A stretch of DNA of 64,000 bases from Boletus sp. NGJ. Taxonomy: Eukaryota > Basidiomycota > Agaricomycetes > Boletales > Boletaceae. Position 1 is the first letter of the stretch, and each line of letters starts with the position of its first letter. Shown here piece after piece: positions 23,693-38,001 of the stretch. The translations under genes were made by a program, and so were the position numbers. The notes under the pieces were generated by a model that was not told the DNA's origin, ran no database searches, and saw nothing but the letters and a program-made list of their open reading frames with translations. Where the stretch lies: assembly GCA_019096195.1 (NCBI GenBank), contig JAGTXK010000073.1, forward strand, positions 1,054,001 to 1,118,000, given 5' to 3'.

Positions 23693-23932
23693 TGAACACA
23701 CGCACTGGGCGCCGTAATATCCTGGGTTGAGGAGGAAAACACTGGAGTACGACCCGCCCCATGCTTGGATGTAGTTGCGGGGACCGATGTAATGGATAGT
23801 ATTATAATGAAACCCAGCATGGCCCAAGCCAACTTGACGGGTTAGGAATCATGAAGGGTGGAAATGGAAATGCCAATGTATCATACGCGGGTGTGGACGA
23901 TGAGGTACATGGAACGTCTAGATGGACATGCA

Positions 23933-24533
23933 CTACTCGCCGAAAAGCTTCTGCACGCGTTTCAAGACGGAGTCCTTCTCAGGGTCTGTGAAAGCGTGTT
24001 GTGAATGAAAAGCATACGCAGCGAGCAGTTGATGCGAACAAGTGAAAGGGACACGTACCGTAAGGGTGGTCCTTGGATGGGATCTCAAGGAGGGTAGGAA
24101 AAGCTTGCTGGTACCGATCGACTGTCGGTCTGATCTTCTCTGCAATCTAGATCGATTAAAATGCATCTCGTGAGTATTGGATACATTGACGAAGCAGGGC
24201 GTTGTGGTACGCACATGCTGGTTAATGAGAAGGATTGCTACATCCTTGCGTTCTGTGAACTCTTGGAAGGCCGCCTCGATGGTCGATATCTGGGTCTCTG
24301 AGGAAGGTCAGAGAGAAAACAGGGTGGGGGCGTTGCACTGGCGAGCGCACTGGAATCGACGACGAGAAAGTTTTTCTGATGCTCGTTGACGTGGCCGACG
24401 CCCGCGAGCAAAAGACCGGTGATTGAGTCCTGTACTGAGATTGAGCAGGCAGACGCGAGAAAGGTGGACTGTGTACTTCGTCACCAATGACCGTGATCAA
24501 TGTTCTGTCCTTGAAGGATGTGTGCGCTGCCAT
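23933..24533 (-). CDS. VMA7: V-type ATPase subunit F (Vma7)
   Basis: Small stalk subunit of the V1 sector that couples ATP hydrolysis to rotation in vacuolar acidification. The start [19 protein letters not shown] is typical. Further exons read [79 protein letters not shown] and the end KRVQKLFGE. The total is about 118 residues, the usual family size, in five exons. The ATG lies 75 bases from the ATG of the divergent ECD gene, so the two genes must share a very short promoter. The stop is 240 bases from the convergent Tim21 stop. Confidence 0.95.
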
Positions 24534-24608
24534 ACCGAACTGGAGCTACGAATGGCAACAGGCAACAAGTTGTAAGGACTGACATCGTCAGCGTTGCCGC
24601 CCAAGAAC

Positions 24609-27699
<3,091 letters not shown>

Positions 27700-27956
27700 A
27701 CAAATGATGTTGATGTCGTGACCCTTGCCTATTTTTCTGGATCAGGGATTCGTGCTGTTTGTCCGCGGGTGTAGTACTCAGTGGGTAGGACATGTTGAAC
27801 CGATGGGAATGGTACGGTGTCAGTACGGAGGCTAAAGTCTAGTAGGACTAATGGAATCTTATCTTATCGTTTGGCATGCGAAACGCTCACCATTTCCGGC
27901 CGCGAATGGTCGATAGAACGTTCGGTGTGAACACCACCTTTCTAAACGGAACGATC

Positions 27957-28839
27957 ATGATACACGCAGTTCTGATCTGTCAGTCGTCTTTTCGCACCTG
28001 TTCTCACCGTCTGCTCAACGCCGAAACTCTCAGTCAACACGTCGGGTATTCCAAGGCTGACCAAGTTTTACACGCCGCTCCACCAGTCTTCTCAGACGGT
28101 CGTTCAAAAGATATTTTCCCTCATCTCGATTCGGCCGGCCGGGCTGTGCAATTTTCTGGATGCACCTGAACTCGAGGCATTCCTCGGCCCCAAGGAGGAC
28201 TCGGACGAGCGTTGGCGGGTTGTGTATAGGAACTACGCGACGCTGTACTTTGTGTTCGTTGTGGACGGCGCTGAGAGCGAGCTAGGGATACTAGATTTGA
28301 TCCAGGTGAGCGGAAATCCGATCAGTGCATGTCGTGCAATGGTGTCATAGCGCTGGAACCCAAGGTCTTTGTGGAGGCGCTGGACCGGGCTTTTGAAAAC
28401 GTGTGTGAACTGGACCTGGTGTTCCATTTCGACGAGGTAGGTTTCTACACGGAAAGGATAGTGCACGCTGAGTCACGAGATGGGTCAAGGTTCACCACAT
28501 CCTTGCGGAAATCATTCAGGGCGGTCTCGTGCTAGAAACGAACGTGGAGGAGATCAGCAACTCAGGTGCGTGTTAGTTTACTGTGCATTTTTTTTTGTTA
28601 TGGTTGTGGGGTATTTTTGGGCGGGAGGATTCATATCCTTCGCTTGTCATATAACATGCCATCGTTGTTATATACTAACAGAACATCTAGCAAAGACAGC
28701 ATCCAAGGCACGAAAGGACTCGTTCGTGTCAGCGAATCCCCTTGCTTTGGGGACTGGGGTAGGGGGTGCTCGGAATGGGACACTGCCGACACCGCTGGGG
28801 TGGCTGACGGACAGGCTGACGGGGGTGAGCGGACGATAG
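27957..28839 (+). CDS. APS3: AP-3 complex subunit sigma
   Basis: Small subunit of the AP-3 adaptor, which sorts cargo from Golgi/endosome to the vacuole. The first exon is only 22 nt (MIHAVLI plus one base, 27957-27978). It splices to FNTSGIPRLTKFYTPLHQSS, the hallmark sigma-adaptin start. Then come RNYATLYFVFVVDGAESELG, ILDLIQVFVEALDRAFENVC, ELDLVFHFDEVHHILAEIIQ and GGLVLETNVEEISNS. The last exon has two possible acceptors, 9 nt apart (giving EHLAKTASKA or AKTASKA), before a Gly/Pro-rich tail. The tail LPTPLGWLTDRLTGVSGR is basidiomycete-like but I cannot assign a function to it. Confidence 0.95.
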
Positions 28840-29035
28840 TTGCACTAAATGGAGGGCGACACATCGTACTACGATGGTCCACACGCACACACATAAAAAG
28901 ATCACGTTGACGACTTGAAAAAGGAGGCTATCACCGACTAAGCGGACAAGTGCTGCGTATGGCAAGAAGAAGTAAGTTAGCCAAATCGCTGGAGCGGTGG
29001 TTTCGCAGGTTGTGTAACACCAAATGATCCCGAAC

Positions 29036-30109
29036 TCACGCCACCAAGACTGATGTGCCTGTGACGTGCGTCAGTGGGGTGCTCACGCGGTGGAGAGGGG
29101 ACGTGCGTTTTTTCTTCTTTTTGCCAGCGCCGACGGGACCCTTGATAGGGGCGGTGTCCTGTGGACCCGGGACGGTGGAAGGTGCCTTTGGGGTTGGTGC
29201 ACTTTGGGAAGAAGGGGTAGGGGTGAGTGCAGGTTGCGCAGATGCGGCCGCGAGGGCCGATGCGGAGGGCGTGTTGTTGTGGTCGAGGGGATGGGAACGA
29301 GATGGCGTCGTGTTGGAATGCATTGCGGTTGTCCTCATTGCATACACCATGAGTGAATTGTTTTGCAGTTTTTTAGGACCATGGAGCTTGTGCTTTTCGG
29401 GGGCATCGAGGGTGGGACCGTCGGTGTGCAAGACATCAAGGTCAGGCTTTTTGGGGGGAGTGTCGGGCGAGGAGTCGATTATGGGCCATACGAAACCAGA
29501 ACGGGGTGTGTAATCGGGACGATGTCTACGAAGAAGATCGAGGGAGGACTGGAGGGCGTTCAAGGAGGTGAGCTGGATAGGAGGGGAGTGAGTGGAAGGG
29601 GGGAGAGGAGGGACGGAAGTACCAGTCTGTTTGAGAGCAGGGTGTAGACATCGGGGGACTGGTAGATGCGGTTGTTGATGATGAAATAGGCGGCGAGGGG
29701 CCTGACTGGGGGGGAGATGGGGACGAGGAGGATGGGACGGAAGGGGACGAACCTTGGTCAGGTGAGAGACGGTCGCGCTTGTGGATGATGAAGAGAGAGG
29801 GGGGCGACGCGTGGGCGAGGGCAAACTCGATGCCAGTGAAACGCCTGGGAAGGGGTGAGGGGGGTGAGAGGATGCGGGATGTATTGGGACGGACCTGAGC
29901 TCGTCTGATTCGTTGAGGATGGGAGTGCCCGTGTGCATTGTCTGCATGCGGAGGACCTGGTTGTTACTCTGCTTGTCGTAGAACATGGACGTGGCAAAGT
30001 AGTCGAAGACGTTCTCGGTGGTGAGGGGACCATGCGCTTGTATCCATTCGTGCCAGATGAAGAACCGGTGCGAGTAGTCGTCCTCGGGGTGGAGTTCTTT
30101 GTCGTCCAT
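29036..30109 (-). CDS. MED6: Mediator complex subunit 6
   Basis: Head-module subunit of Mediator, which links activators to RNA polymerase II. The ATG at 30109 gives MDDKELHPEDDYSHRFFIWH, followed by the MED6 core EWIQAHGPLTTENVFDYFAT, SMFYDKQSNNQVLRMQTMHT, FTGIEFALAHASPPSLFIIH and VRPLAAYFIINNRIYQSPDV. Introns are 50-60 nt. The C-terminal part (LNALQSSLDLLRRHRPDYTP, RSGFVWPI) continues into a low-complexity Pro/Ala/Ser region with a Lys run (GKKKKKR) ending at 29036. That tail is longer than in yeast Med6. Its exact end is less sure than the core. Its ATG lies only 65 bases from the NRAMP ATG on the other strand. Confidence 0.93.
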   Translation of the reverse strand: MDDKELHPEDDYSHRFFIWHEWIQAHGPLTTENVFDYFATSMFYDKQSNNQVLRMQTMHTGTPILNESDELRSVPIHPASSHPPHPFPGVSLASSLPSPTRRPPLSSSSTSATVSHLTKVRPLPSHPPRPHLPPSQAPRRLFHHQQPHLPVPRCLHPALKQTGTSVPPLPPSTHSPPIQLTSLNALQSSLDLLRRHRPDYTPRSGFVWPIIDSSPDTPPKKPDLDVLHTDGPTLDAPEKHKLHGPKKLQNNSLMVYAMRTTAMHSNTTPSRSHPLDHNNTPSASALAAASAQPALTPTPSSQSAPTPKAPSTVPGPQDTAPIKGPVGAGKKKKKRTSPLHRVSTPLTHVTGTSVLVA

Positions 30110-30174
30110 ACCGTGCGAGACTTTTCCTCTACCACCTTTAAAATGACCACCTTCCGTCCCCTCATGGCCCCCCG

Positions 30175-32258
30175 ATGCTCTCTCCCCTCCCCGCCATCGC
30201 CCACCACCTCCGCAGACATGTCGGCCCCGGTATACTCTGCTCCGTCGGTTACTTTGACCCGTCAGTGCCTCCAGTGTCCGTCCCCGCACTCGCTCACCAC
30301 CCCTCCTCAGCGGAAACTGGTCCGTCGACATCCAGGCCGGCATGACATTTGGCTACCGTCCCATGCTCTCCGTCGTCCTCTTCTCCGGCATCATGGCCGT
30401 CCTCTTCCAGGTATGCATGTCCCTACCCGCCCCGCGCGTCTCTCACCCTCGCAGGTCTTGGCAACCAGACTCGGTTGTGTCACCGGTCTAGGTTCTCCCC
30501 GCCCCTCTCGTCTGTCCCCCCCTCCCGCTCACCTTGCTTTTCCAGACCTTGCCACACATTGTCGCATTCTCCTCCACGATCATCCGAAACACCCCCGTCT
30601 CGTCCGCTTCCTTCTCTTGTATCCCCTTTACATCCTCGCCGAACTCGCAATTATAGCGACCGACCTTGCAGAACTCATTGGCTCTGCAATAGGCATCACC
30701 TTGCTCATTCCCGCCCTCCCTATGTGGGCCGGTGTCCTCCTGACCGCTGTCGATGTCTTTATCTTTCTTCTCATCACGGACCACACTCATGCCGGTCGTC
30801 CCATCAGGCTCGTCGAAATCGTCGTCGTCCTCCTTGTATGCTCCCATCCTCACTTGTTCCCCGTTACTCACACCCCCTTCCCTCCACTGGCAGGTGGCTG
30901 CCGTCTTTGTCTGTTTTATTGTACTCGTCATCGAGGTCGAACCTGTCTGGTCCCAAGCCTTTCTCGGCTTCGTGCCCTCCAGAGAACTCTTCAATACCCA
31001 CCCAGACGCCGTCTATACAGGTGCTTCAACTCGCATGTTCCTCCATTTCTCCCCCTGACCTTGTCTAGCCATCGGCATCGTCGGTGCAACGGTCATGCCC
31101 CACGGCCTATTCCTAGGTTCTCATTTCGCCACCCAAGATCGTCTCTCTTCAAGCCACTCTACACTTTCTTTGCCCGCTCCCCTCCAACCTTCGTCCTTCC
31201 GATCCATCTTACGTCAACGTTGGCGCTCAATGTTCTCCATCACCAGAACTAGTTACGATGATTCAACGGACAAGCTTACACGCCACGGACTGCGACAGAA
31301 CAATTCCCTTTCGTTCATCCGATCCCATCTCACTCACGCCACCGTGGACATCATCTTGAGCCTGCTCGCTGTCGCCGTACCTATCAATTCCGCGTGCGCG
31401 TTTTTTTTTCCCTTGACGCGCAACAGTCTTTGACGACCAATACTCAGAATCCTCATTCTTTCTGTTGCAGTGCCTCACGGCGCATCTACCTCTGTCGGGA
31501 TTTTCCAGATGTATGACCTCGTTTCCGATACCCTTGGCAAGGGTGAATTATTCGATCTTCACGGTTCTCTTTTAGTCACTCATGCTTATCCTCAGGGGCC
31601 GCGTTGCTTTTTGCGCTTGCACTCATATTTTCTGGCCAGGCAGCCAGCGTCACAGCTACCTTTGCAGGCCAGATCGTTTCCGAAGGTTTCATCCTTTGGA
31701 AGATCTCCGTAAGCCGTCGCTCTGGAAAATATCACCTTGCTCTCATATCTCTTATAGCCATTCCTTCGTCGTCTTATGACGCGCCTCCTCAGCTTGATAC
31801 CCTCCATGATTGTTGCTATGGCATTCGGTCACGCGGGCCTCAATACCCTCCTTGTCGCATCGCAGGTCGCGCTTTCGATTGCTTTACCATTCGTCGCGTT
31901 CCCACTCATATACCTCACTTCCTCAAAAACCATCATGTCCGTCAACGTTCCCAAAGCAGCCCTCGAGACGACTGATCGGACGGACCAAACGCCAACAGTC
32001 GACGCTACCGGCGCTGTGCGTCAAGAGCCATCGAGCGCTATGCCGTCAGAACAATCTGAGATTATGGTGGAAGAAGCCAAGATTATGGTGGAAGAAACCA
32101 AGATTATCGCAAATGACATGCCTGCATCCACTTGCAACTCACAACCACACGGTGACACGGTTGATTTCAGTAATAGTTACATCGTATCAGCAGTGGCGTA
32201 TGTGATATGGCTGGGCATTTCTGTAGCCAACGTTTATGGCATTGTCGCATTGAGTTAA
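30175..32258 (+). CDS. NRAMP family divalent metal transporter (Smf type)
   Basis: Proton-coupled Mn/Fe importer of the Smf1/Smf2/Smf3 group. Start chosen at 30175 (MLSPLPAIAHHLRRHVGPGI), the in-frame ATG before the conserved HVGPGILCSVGYFDPGNW. The metal-binding DPGN motif of TM1 is split by an intron after DP. Later come QAGMTFGYRPMLSVVLFSGI, CVTGLDLATHCRILLHDHP, LAEIATDLAE-like LAIIATDLAELIGSAIGI, GATVMPHGLFLGSHFA (the TM6 A-x-x-M metal site) and AASVTATFAGQIVSEGF. About ten or more exons. The C-terminal loop holds a 21-nt tandem duplication (32061-32102, protein IMVEEAK/IMVEETK). The gene ends 73 bases from the convergent catalase stop. Which Smf paralogue is uncertain. Confidence 0.94.
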
Positions 32259-32331
32259 CGTAGCATACATGTGTACTTGAATGATTTTAACACGCCGACT
32301 AATCATACACGAATACAAACAAACCAATGTA

Positions 32332-34888
32332 TCAATACGCAACCTTCTTTGTGAGTCCATCCATCTCCCGCTCATAACAACGGTGCTGGCTGATCTGATA
32401 GGCAAAGTTGGAGACAAACTCCCCCGAGTCTGCTTCAAGCTTGGGGAGACTAGCGATCGTCGAGGAAGGGTTGTATCGACCCGTGGAAACCACTCCATAA
32501 GACGACACCACTGCGTCCTCATGACCACCAGGAGAAAAGAGATCGATTGTGGGCAGCTGGACAACGTCGCGTAAAAAGTCTACCGCTGGAACAGTCGACC
32601 AAAATCAGATACGTTGTTCACCTGGAAACAAGGTTCACACCTTCACCGACGGCAGCAATTGGTTTGCAGTGTCCGAATGCCTCCCTCGCCCAATGTACCA
32701 CGCGACCATTCTTGGCGAGAACCTTGACATGCTCTGCCCCAGATGGAATGTAGATGGCGTCGAACAACGTTGATCGTTGACCCTCGAAATGATGATCGGC
32801 AAAGACCCCGGGTCCGACATCTTGATTAGCCATCGGATGGACACGCCCGCGCCGCGGTCCGATAATGTAGCATACCGCCTTGGCACTAATCAACGCAGCG
32901 CGAACAGCTTGCATCTCGACCTCATTGAAACCGTCGGCAACCAGAATGGCAATACGACGGGAAAGGATGGTCGGTTCTTTTGGCGTAAAGTCCGTCTGTG
33001 ACAAGCCCTTGCTCTTCTTTCCGTGGTTGGGACCACCAAGGTGACTTGGGATATCGCCGCCTACTTGAGCAGCCACGGACTTTGCGAGCTCAAGATCGAT
33101 GTTGTTGAGTACATTGATGTAAGACCTGTAGACCACAGAATCATCGCAGTGGCTCAGTTCGAAGGATATGGCGTTAGCCAGATGAATCTTCTCGTAAGAA
33201 GCAAGAGAGTTGAAAAAGAGCTGGGCATGGTTGAAGTGTTCTTTGAATTTTTCTCCGCGCGCCCGTTGTTTAATGCCCTCGATACGCTGCGCATACCTTA
33301 AATTGTGTCAGTGGAACCATGATGGCCCGCAAGCACGACCCACTCGATATAACCTCCTTCCGCTGCAGGGACTGGTTGCCCAATATTCTTGCGGTTTGGC
33401 CAGTAATTGATGCTGCTCGTGACTATTCGATGACGTGCTTTACCATCTCGATTATGGTTCAATATTGGGCAGACGGGACGATTGATAGGAAGCTGAATTT
33501 CAATCGAGGTCATCGTTGTGGTAACGAGATAAGTACGGTAACGGTAACATACCTCCTGAAAGTTAATCCCAAGTCGGGTTATTTGAGTATCAAAGTATGA
33601 AAAGTTGCGACCTTGCAACAGAGGGTCGTCGCTGAATCCGATTCCCGGAACAACGTGGCTTGTACAGAATGCGACTTGCTCGGTTTCGGTGAAGAACTCG
33701 TCGACAACACGGTTCAAAACCAATTCGCCAATCTCTTCAAGAGGGACCAATTCTTCCGGCCACACCTTCGTGGCATCCAGGATGTCAAAGTCAAAATCAT
33801 GTTCGCGGTCTTCGGAGATAGTCTGGATAGCAAACTTCCATCTGGGATATGCTCCATTGTCGATAGCCTCGTTCAGGTCTTTGCGGTGGAAATCAGGATC
33901 CTGCCCAGAGATTTTGAGTGCTTCATCCCACAGGAGACTGTGGACACCAAGTTCGGGAATAAAATGGAACTTGACAAAGTGACGGTCGCCTTTGTCGTTC
34001 AGGAGAGTGTACGTATTCACGCCAAAGCCTTGCATCATGCGAAAGGAACGCGGGATGCCGCGGTCGGACATAACCCACATTATCATATGGGACGCTAATA
34101 GAGCATCAGTAGAACGACAACAGAATGTATGTACATAACTTACATTCGGGCTGGAGACCTGCAAAGTCCCAAAAATTATTGTGAGCACTTTGACCTGTCG
34201 GAACTTCGTTGTGGGGTTCAGGCTTTACGGCATGAACAAAGTCGGGGAACTTGATGGCATCCTGGATGAAAAAGACAGGAATATCATTCCCGACAATATC
34301 CCAGTTACCCTCCTGTGTGTAGAATTTGATCGCAAACCCTCGAACATCGCGGACCGTGTCCTGCGCAAAGATACATGGGTGAGTGTGAGTAAAAAAAATG
34401 CAAACATACATACAGCACTTCCTCTCGCGCCCTGGACCGTGCTGAACCGAACAAACACAGGAGTTGTGCGTGATGAGTCCGTCAGGACTGGGGCATAGCT
34501 GTATTTTGAAGCGCGGTTGTCGTGTACTTTGAAATATCCGTGAGCTGCGGCGCCACGAGCATGTACAACACGCTCAGGGATGCGCTCATGGTCAAAGCGA
34601 TGAATTTTCTCGCGGCCAATCTGATCCTCGAGCAGCATGGGTCCGTTGTGTTTTTCATCGCCAGAGCCGATCACCCTGAGCCTGGTGAACCCGAGTTAAC
34701 TAACACGCGGACACCGACTTATTCGGTACGCACCAGTTATCTGTATCAGCGACTTTGACGCCGTGATCTGTAGTCAAATGCTCGCCAATCCGCGGCTCTT
34801 GGATGACATGCTGCAGGTCGACGACCTTGTCCGTTGAAGTCGTAACAGTGAATTCAGCTTTTTTCGCAGATTCCACGAGAGAAGACAT
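32332..34888 (-). CDS. Large-subunit (clade 2) catalase with C-terminal DJ-1/PfpI-like domain
   Basis: Heme catalase that degrades hydrogen peroxide. ATG at 34888 ([17 protein letters not shown]). The catalytic His lies in [19 protein letters not shown], the distal Asn in [17 protein letters not shown] and the proximal heme Tyr in [16 protein letters not shown]. Substrate-channel and core blocks are also present ([20 protein letters not shown]). After the core, the C-terminal domain reads [20 protein letters not shown] and [20 protein letters not shown], the flavodoxin/DJ-1-like fold seen in HPII-type enzymes. The final intron (55 nt) joins GE to [20 protein letters not shown] and the stop is at 32332. 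No clear secretion signal seen, so cytosolic or peroxisomal location is open. The upstream STRE/AP-1 box suggests oxidative or osmotic stress control. Confidence 0.95.
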
Positions 34889-34938
34889 GATGAGCAAGAG
34901 AGAGAATAACCGTGGAGAAGATGTCCCATTTCTTCAGG

Positions 34939-34946
34939 TTATATAG
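34939..34946 (-). promoter_or_regulatory. TATA box of the catalase gene
   Basis: Reads CTATATAA on the minus strand, 51-58 bases upstream of the catalase ATG at 34888. Confidence 0.55.
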
Positions 34947-34953
34947 TGGTCTG

Positions 34954-34964
34954 CCCCTGAGTCA
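34954..34964. promoter_or_regulatory. Overlapping STRE and AP-1-like site upstream of catalase
   Basis: CCCCT (stress response element core, Msn2/4-like) at 34954-34958 overlaps by one base TGAGTCA (AP-1/bZIP site) at 34958-34964. The pair sits just upstream of the TATA box, as expected for a stress-inducible catalase promoter. The match is exact; binding is inferred. Confidence 0.5.
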
Positions 34965-35705
34965 GGAATATTGCGTCAGTGGTGACGAAGAGGATCAAAG
35001 TAACCGGCAATTCCCGACTGCGCCAACTGAAGTTCTCCTCGTTGATTCGTCTTCATCTTTCACTTTCAACTGTCCATTCTTTATTTTGATTTCTGTTACG
35101 AAGAGCCAAAGGCCAACTGTTGGCTCAAACGTTTGCAATACCGTTTTTTTTTTCCCAAAGGAGACAACTTATTGACAGCATATATAGTATAATATTGGTA
35201 TCAATCCAAGTGTGTTGTGGTTAAACAACTCCAGTTGAGTACTGTCAGTAGTTGGAACAACAACGAAATACAATATATTAGGCATATAAACCAGCGAGCT
35301 TTAGACACGACAGAAATATGAATTGCTCATTCAACAGTCCACGAAGAAAGAAGTCATAATCGAATCGATAATAAGGAGACTAGGAAAAAAGTGGTATGTT
35401 TGGATACTGCCTGAAAATCCTCGTCAAGGCACTGTACGCAGGCAGGGAGCTCGAGACCACGCTCGTCACTAGGTCCGTGGTGTAGCACGAACGGTACGAT
35501 GTGGAATACATCGATAAAGAGAACAGCGTAGAATGATATGAGCCGTCATCTTGGCGCGCAGTAGACGCATCAACTATCAACTACGACGAAGCGATTGGCG
35601 AAATTGTTCGCCCAATCTGCAAGATAGATGAGAAATATGGACACCGCGGTCAAACATGAATGATACTCACGCATAGGAGAGTCATATTTGTGGGAAAAAA
35701 AAGGC

Positions 35706-36828
35706 TTACTTGACATCGGCGCAATTGCACTGAGTGGCTGTACCAACCCAACCTTTGCCACAATTATCACACCAGCCTCTTGGACCATTGTCGACGCCGA
35801 TGGCCTTTGTGACCGCAGAGGTGGTGGAAGAGAGAGTCTCGTCGCGGTGAATACTAACCAAGTGACGACCCAGATCATGTTTGCGGCTGAATGAGCGCCC
35901 ACATGAACGATGGGGGCAAACATGGGGTTTGAGGCGGTTGGGGTCATGAGTTGCCATGTGGGTCTTCAGATTATAAGCTCGAGCAAAAGCTGGCAGGAGT
36001 ACGATGAGTAAAGAAAATGGTAAGAATGAACGCGAACTAACCTCGTGGACAAGTTGGGCATTGGTATTTCTTGCGAGGATCTTCTTTAGATTGATCTTCG
36101 ACACCGCGAACTGACCTGGCTTGGGGCACAGGCGACGCAGAGGTAGGCAGCTGGGCCATATTGGAGGGGGAGACAGTGTCAGCGCCGATAAATCCGAGAC
36201 CATAGAAGTCGGCGGTTGTAGATTTGGGAACGGCAGGGATACGTGTGGCACCTCCATAGTCGGAAAAACTTGTACGTTTGAAGGCGGGTTCGGTGGGTTG
36301 CGCAGCAGGAGCGGTGCGTGGAGAGAGAGGTAGAGAGCCGAAGGTGCTGGGATCCACAGTCATAGGAAGATTATTATTGCCCTGTACGGCACTACCGCCG
36401 TAGTCAGAGCAACCACTACCTCCGATGCGAGCCCTTTGAAAGTCCATTTCAAGGTCGAGGGGGAATGAGCAGTCGGTTGGAGGATAGGAAGAGTCGGAGA
36501 AATTATAAAAGGACTCGGAGCGAGTAGAGAGTGTTTCGTATGCACTTTCGGAAGAGACGGTAATAGTAGAGGGAGGACCACACGTTGGGGTATCGGATCT
36601 CAAAAAGGAGTAGGCGTCGTTGGAGTCTACGGTAAGGAGCTGAAGCTGGACTTCGTTGAAAGCCGCGAGGCTGGAGTCCAATTCAAGTTCAAAGAGATCG
36701 GGGTGAGGTGCGAGGATGTCAGATGGCGAGTGAAATGAAACAAAGTCGAGGCCTTGCTGCTGCTTGGCGTAGTCCGAGCCATATGTATCAACGGCGGAGT
36801 AAAAGGTGTCGCTGAGAGGGTCAGACAT
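35706..36828 (-). CDS. C2H2 zinc-finger transcription factor
   Basis: Nuclear DNA-binding protein. ATG at 36828 (MSDPLSDTFYSAVDTYGSDY). The first ~230 residues are an acidic, Ser/Thr/Pro-rich, disordered region likely to act in activation. Two C2H2 fingers follow: CPTCPRAFARAYNLKTHMATH (C-x2-C-x12-H-x3-H), split by one short intron after the CPR, and C-x4-C-x12-H-x4-H in CPHRSCGRSFSRKHDLGRH. The linker is DPNRLKPHV. A last Cys-rich tail, WCDNCGKGWVGTATQCNC, is present. The RAYNLK/SRKHDLGRH pattern resembles the Crz1/Stp-type finger pairs of fungi, but I cannot assign a named orthologue. It is downstream of, and on the same strand as, no partner that explains its target genes. Confidence 0.9.
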
Positions 36829-37614
36829 GGCTGGTTGGGGGTGCTGCGGAAGGTGTCTTGTATGACTGCTTTTGACTAGGATCTAATGGGACCAAAATTG
36901 GGTGGACGGTGAGAAGGCAAGTGGTTGCTGCGGACCACGCAAGCATCGTATATATTCACCATTACATCAGCCTCACTGCCTCGTCAGCAACTTTCCGGCG
37001 GCATTCCCGCCATTCATAATCACCATCACGTCAGCCTGGACATACCCGCACAACGTGTTCCAGCGCCGACTTTTCTCATTTGCACTCCAACGTGCTCTTT
37101 CTTCGTGTCCCATTCAGTCCCACCGTACACGTCAACGCGGAGGGCGTCTAGCTGCCACAGATCACCTCCTTTGTGATCGGAGTCGGCTGACACTCTAGAG
37201 CTCTCGTACTACCCCCGACCACTCCGATGGCAGTGTTCCAAAAGACTACGGAGCCCGCAGTGCACAGCAGTCTCACCTCCCACGGGTTTTTCGTTCCACT
37301 AGCAGTTATCCGTGTCGTCTTATGTCGTCTCGGGTTCACAACCCTGAATGTGTGCAGGTTAATTAATCGATCGTACCGCTGTAACTTCCTTTAGGCTGTG
37401 ACGGATGCTGCATCCCGCCGTTTGTAGCATCCAGCTATGATCGCACTCGCCAAGAAGCACGACACCTATGCCACAGTTTTGCGCCCATCCATTCGAACCA
37501 TCCTCATGCCCAGAGTCTGGTGTTAGTTTCCGCGGATCGCCCTCCAGAGTGGAAATACCCGAGTTGGAAGGAATGAGTCGTCCCATGATAAATTTCATTG
37601 CAAACATAGACATC
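36829..37614. other. Intergenic, C2H2 promoter side
   Basis: About 785 bases between the zinc-finger ATG and the tRNA-Lys gene. No gene, repeat family or second tRNA recognised. Confidence 0.5.
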
Positions 37615-37699
37615 GCCCGCCTAGCTCAATCGGATAGAGCGTCAGACTCTTATGACCTAGGCGATCTGAAGGCTGCGAGTTCGACCCTCGCGGTGGGCT
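37615..37699 (+). tRNA. tRNA-Lys (anticodon CTT) with an 11-nt intron
   Basis: Cloverleaf by eye. The acceptor arm is GCCCGCC/GGTGGGC and the D arm is GCTC/GAGC. The anticodon stem TCAGA/TCTGA surrounds CT-CTT-A, then an intron TGACCTAGGCG at 37653-37663, then A. The T arm is GCGAG-TTCGACC-CTCGC. The discriminator is T. A TTTT run follows a few bases on. Confidence 0.93.
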
Positions 37700-38001
37700 A
37701 GTGTTTTGTCTAATAATACCAGCAAAGCTCATTGTTCTTTTTCAGCCCCTCATGAAGAGTCTGCACTGGGCCTGCCTCTCCGGTTTTGCGATATCATGTT
37801 CACAAAAAGCGATACTTAGTATTCAACGTCCAAACTTTCTTGAACCGCGCACGAAAGAGATACTTAGGTATATAATGATAAATAAGGTATTCCACACTCG
37901 TAGGTCAAGTGTCTAGAAGAATGTCTAGAAGAGTATCTGGGCATGGTTCCCCACCGCTCATGAGATATCATCAACTCATAGTCGAGCGGCCAGCATTCTA
38001 C
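37700..38001. other. Intergenic after tRNA-Lys
   Basis: About 300 bases with the tRNA terminator (TTTT at 37703-37706) and the 3' side of the SUR7/PalI-like gene. Nothing else recognised. Confidence 0.5.

Larger units (their letters stand above)
34889..35705. other. Intergenic: catalase promoter and C2H2 gene 3' side
   Basis: About 815 bases. The first 80 hold the TATA and STRE/AP-1 sites described separately. The rest is A/T-rich with no gene recognised; the part near 35700 should be 3' UTR of the zinc-finger gene. Confidence 0.5.

Noticed and set aside
29100-29700. GC-rich plus-strand frames (Gly/Val-rich)
   Set aside because: Opposite the Pro/Ser/Ala-rich low-complexity tail of MED6, which explains their composition.
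29933-31252. Long plus-strand open frame of 439 codons
   Set aside because: It reads through introns of the NRAMP gene and antisense to MED6. Only pieces of it match NRAMP; the real gene is the spliced one starting at 30175.
33298-34188. 296-codon minus-strand frame as a complete gene
   Set aside because: It is the middle exons of the catalase read together with an intron; the true gene is spliced from 34888 to 32332.
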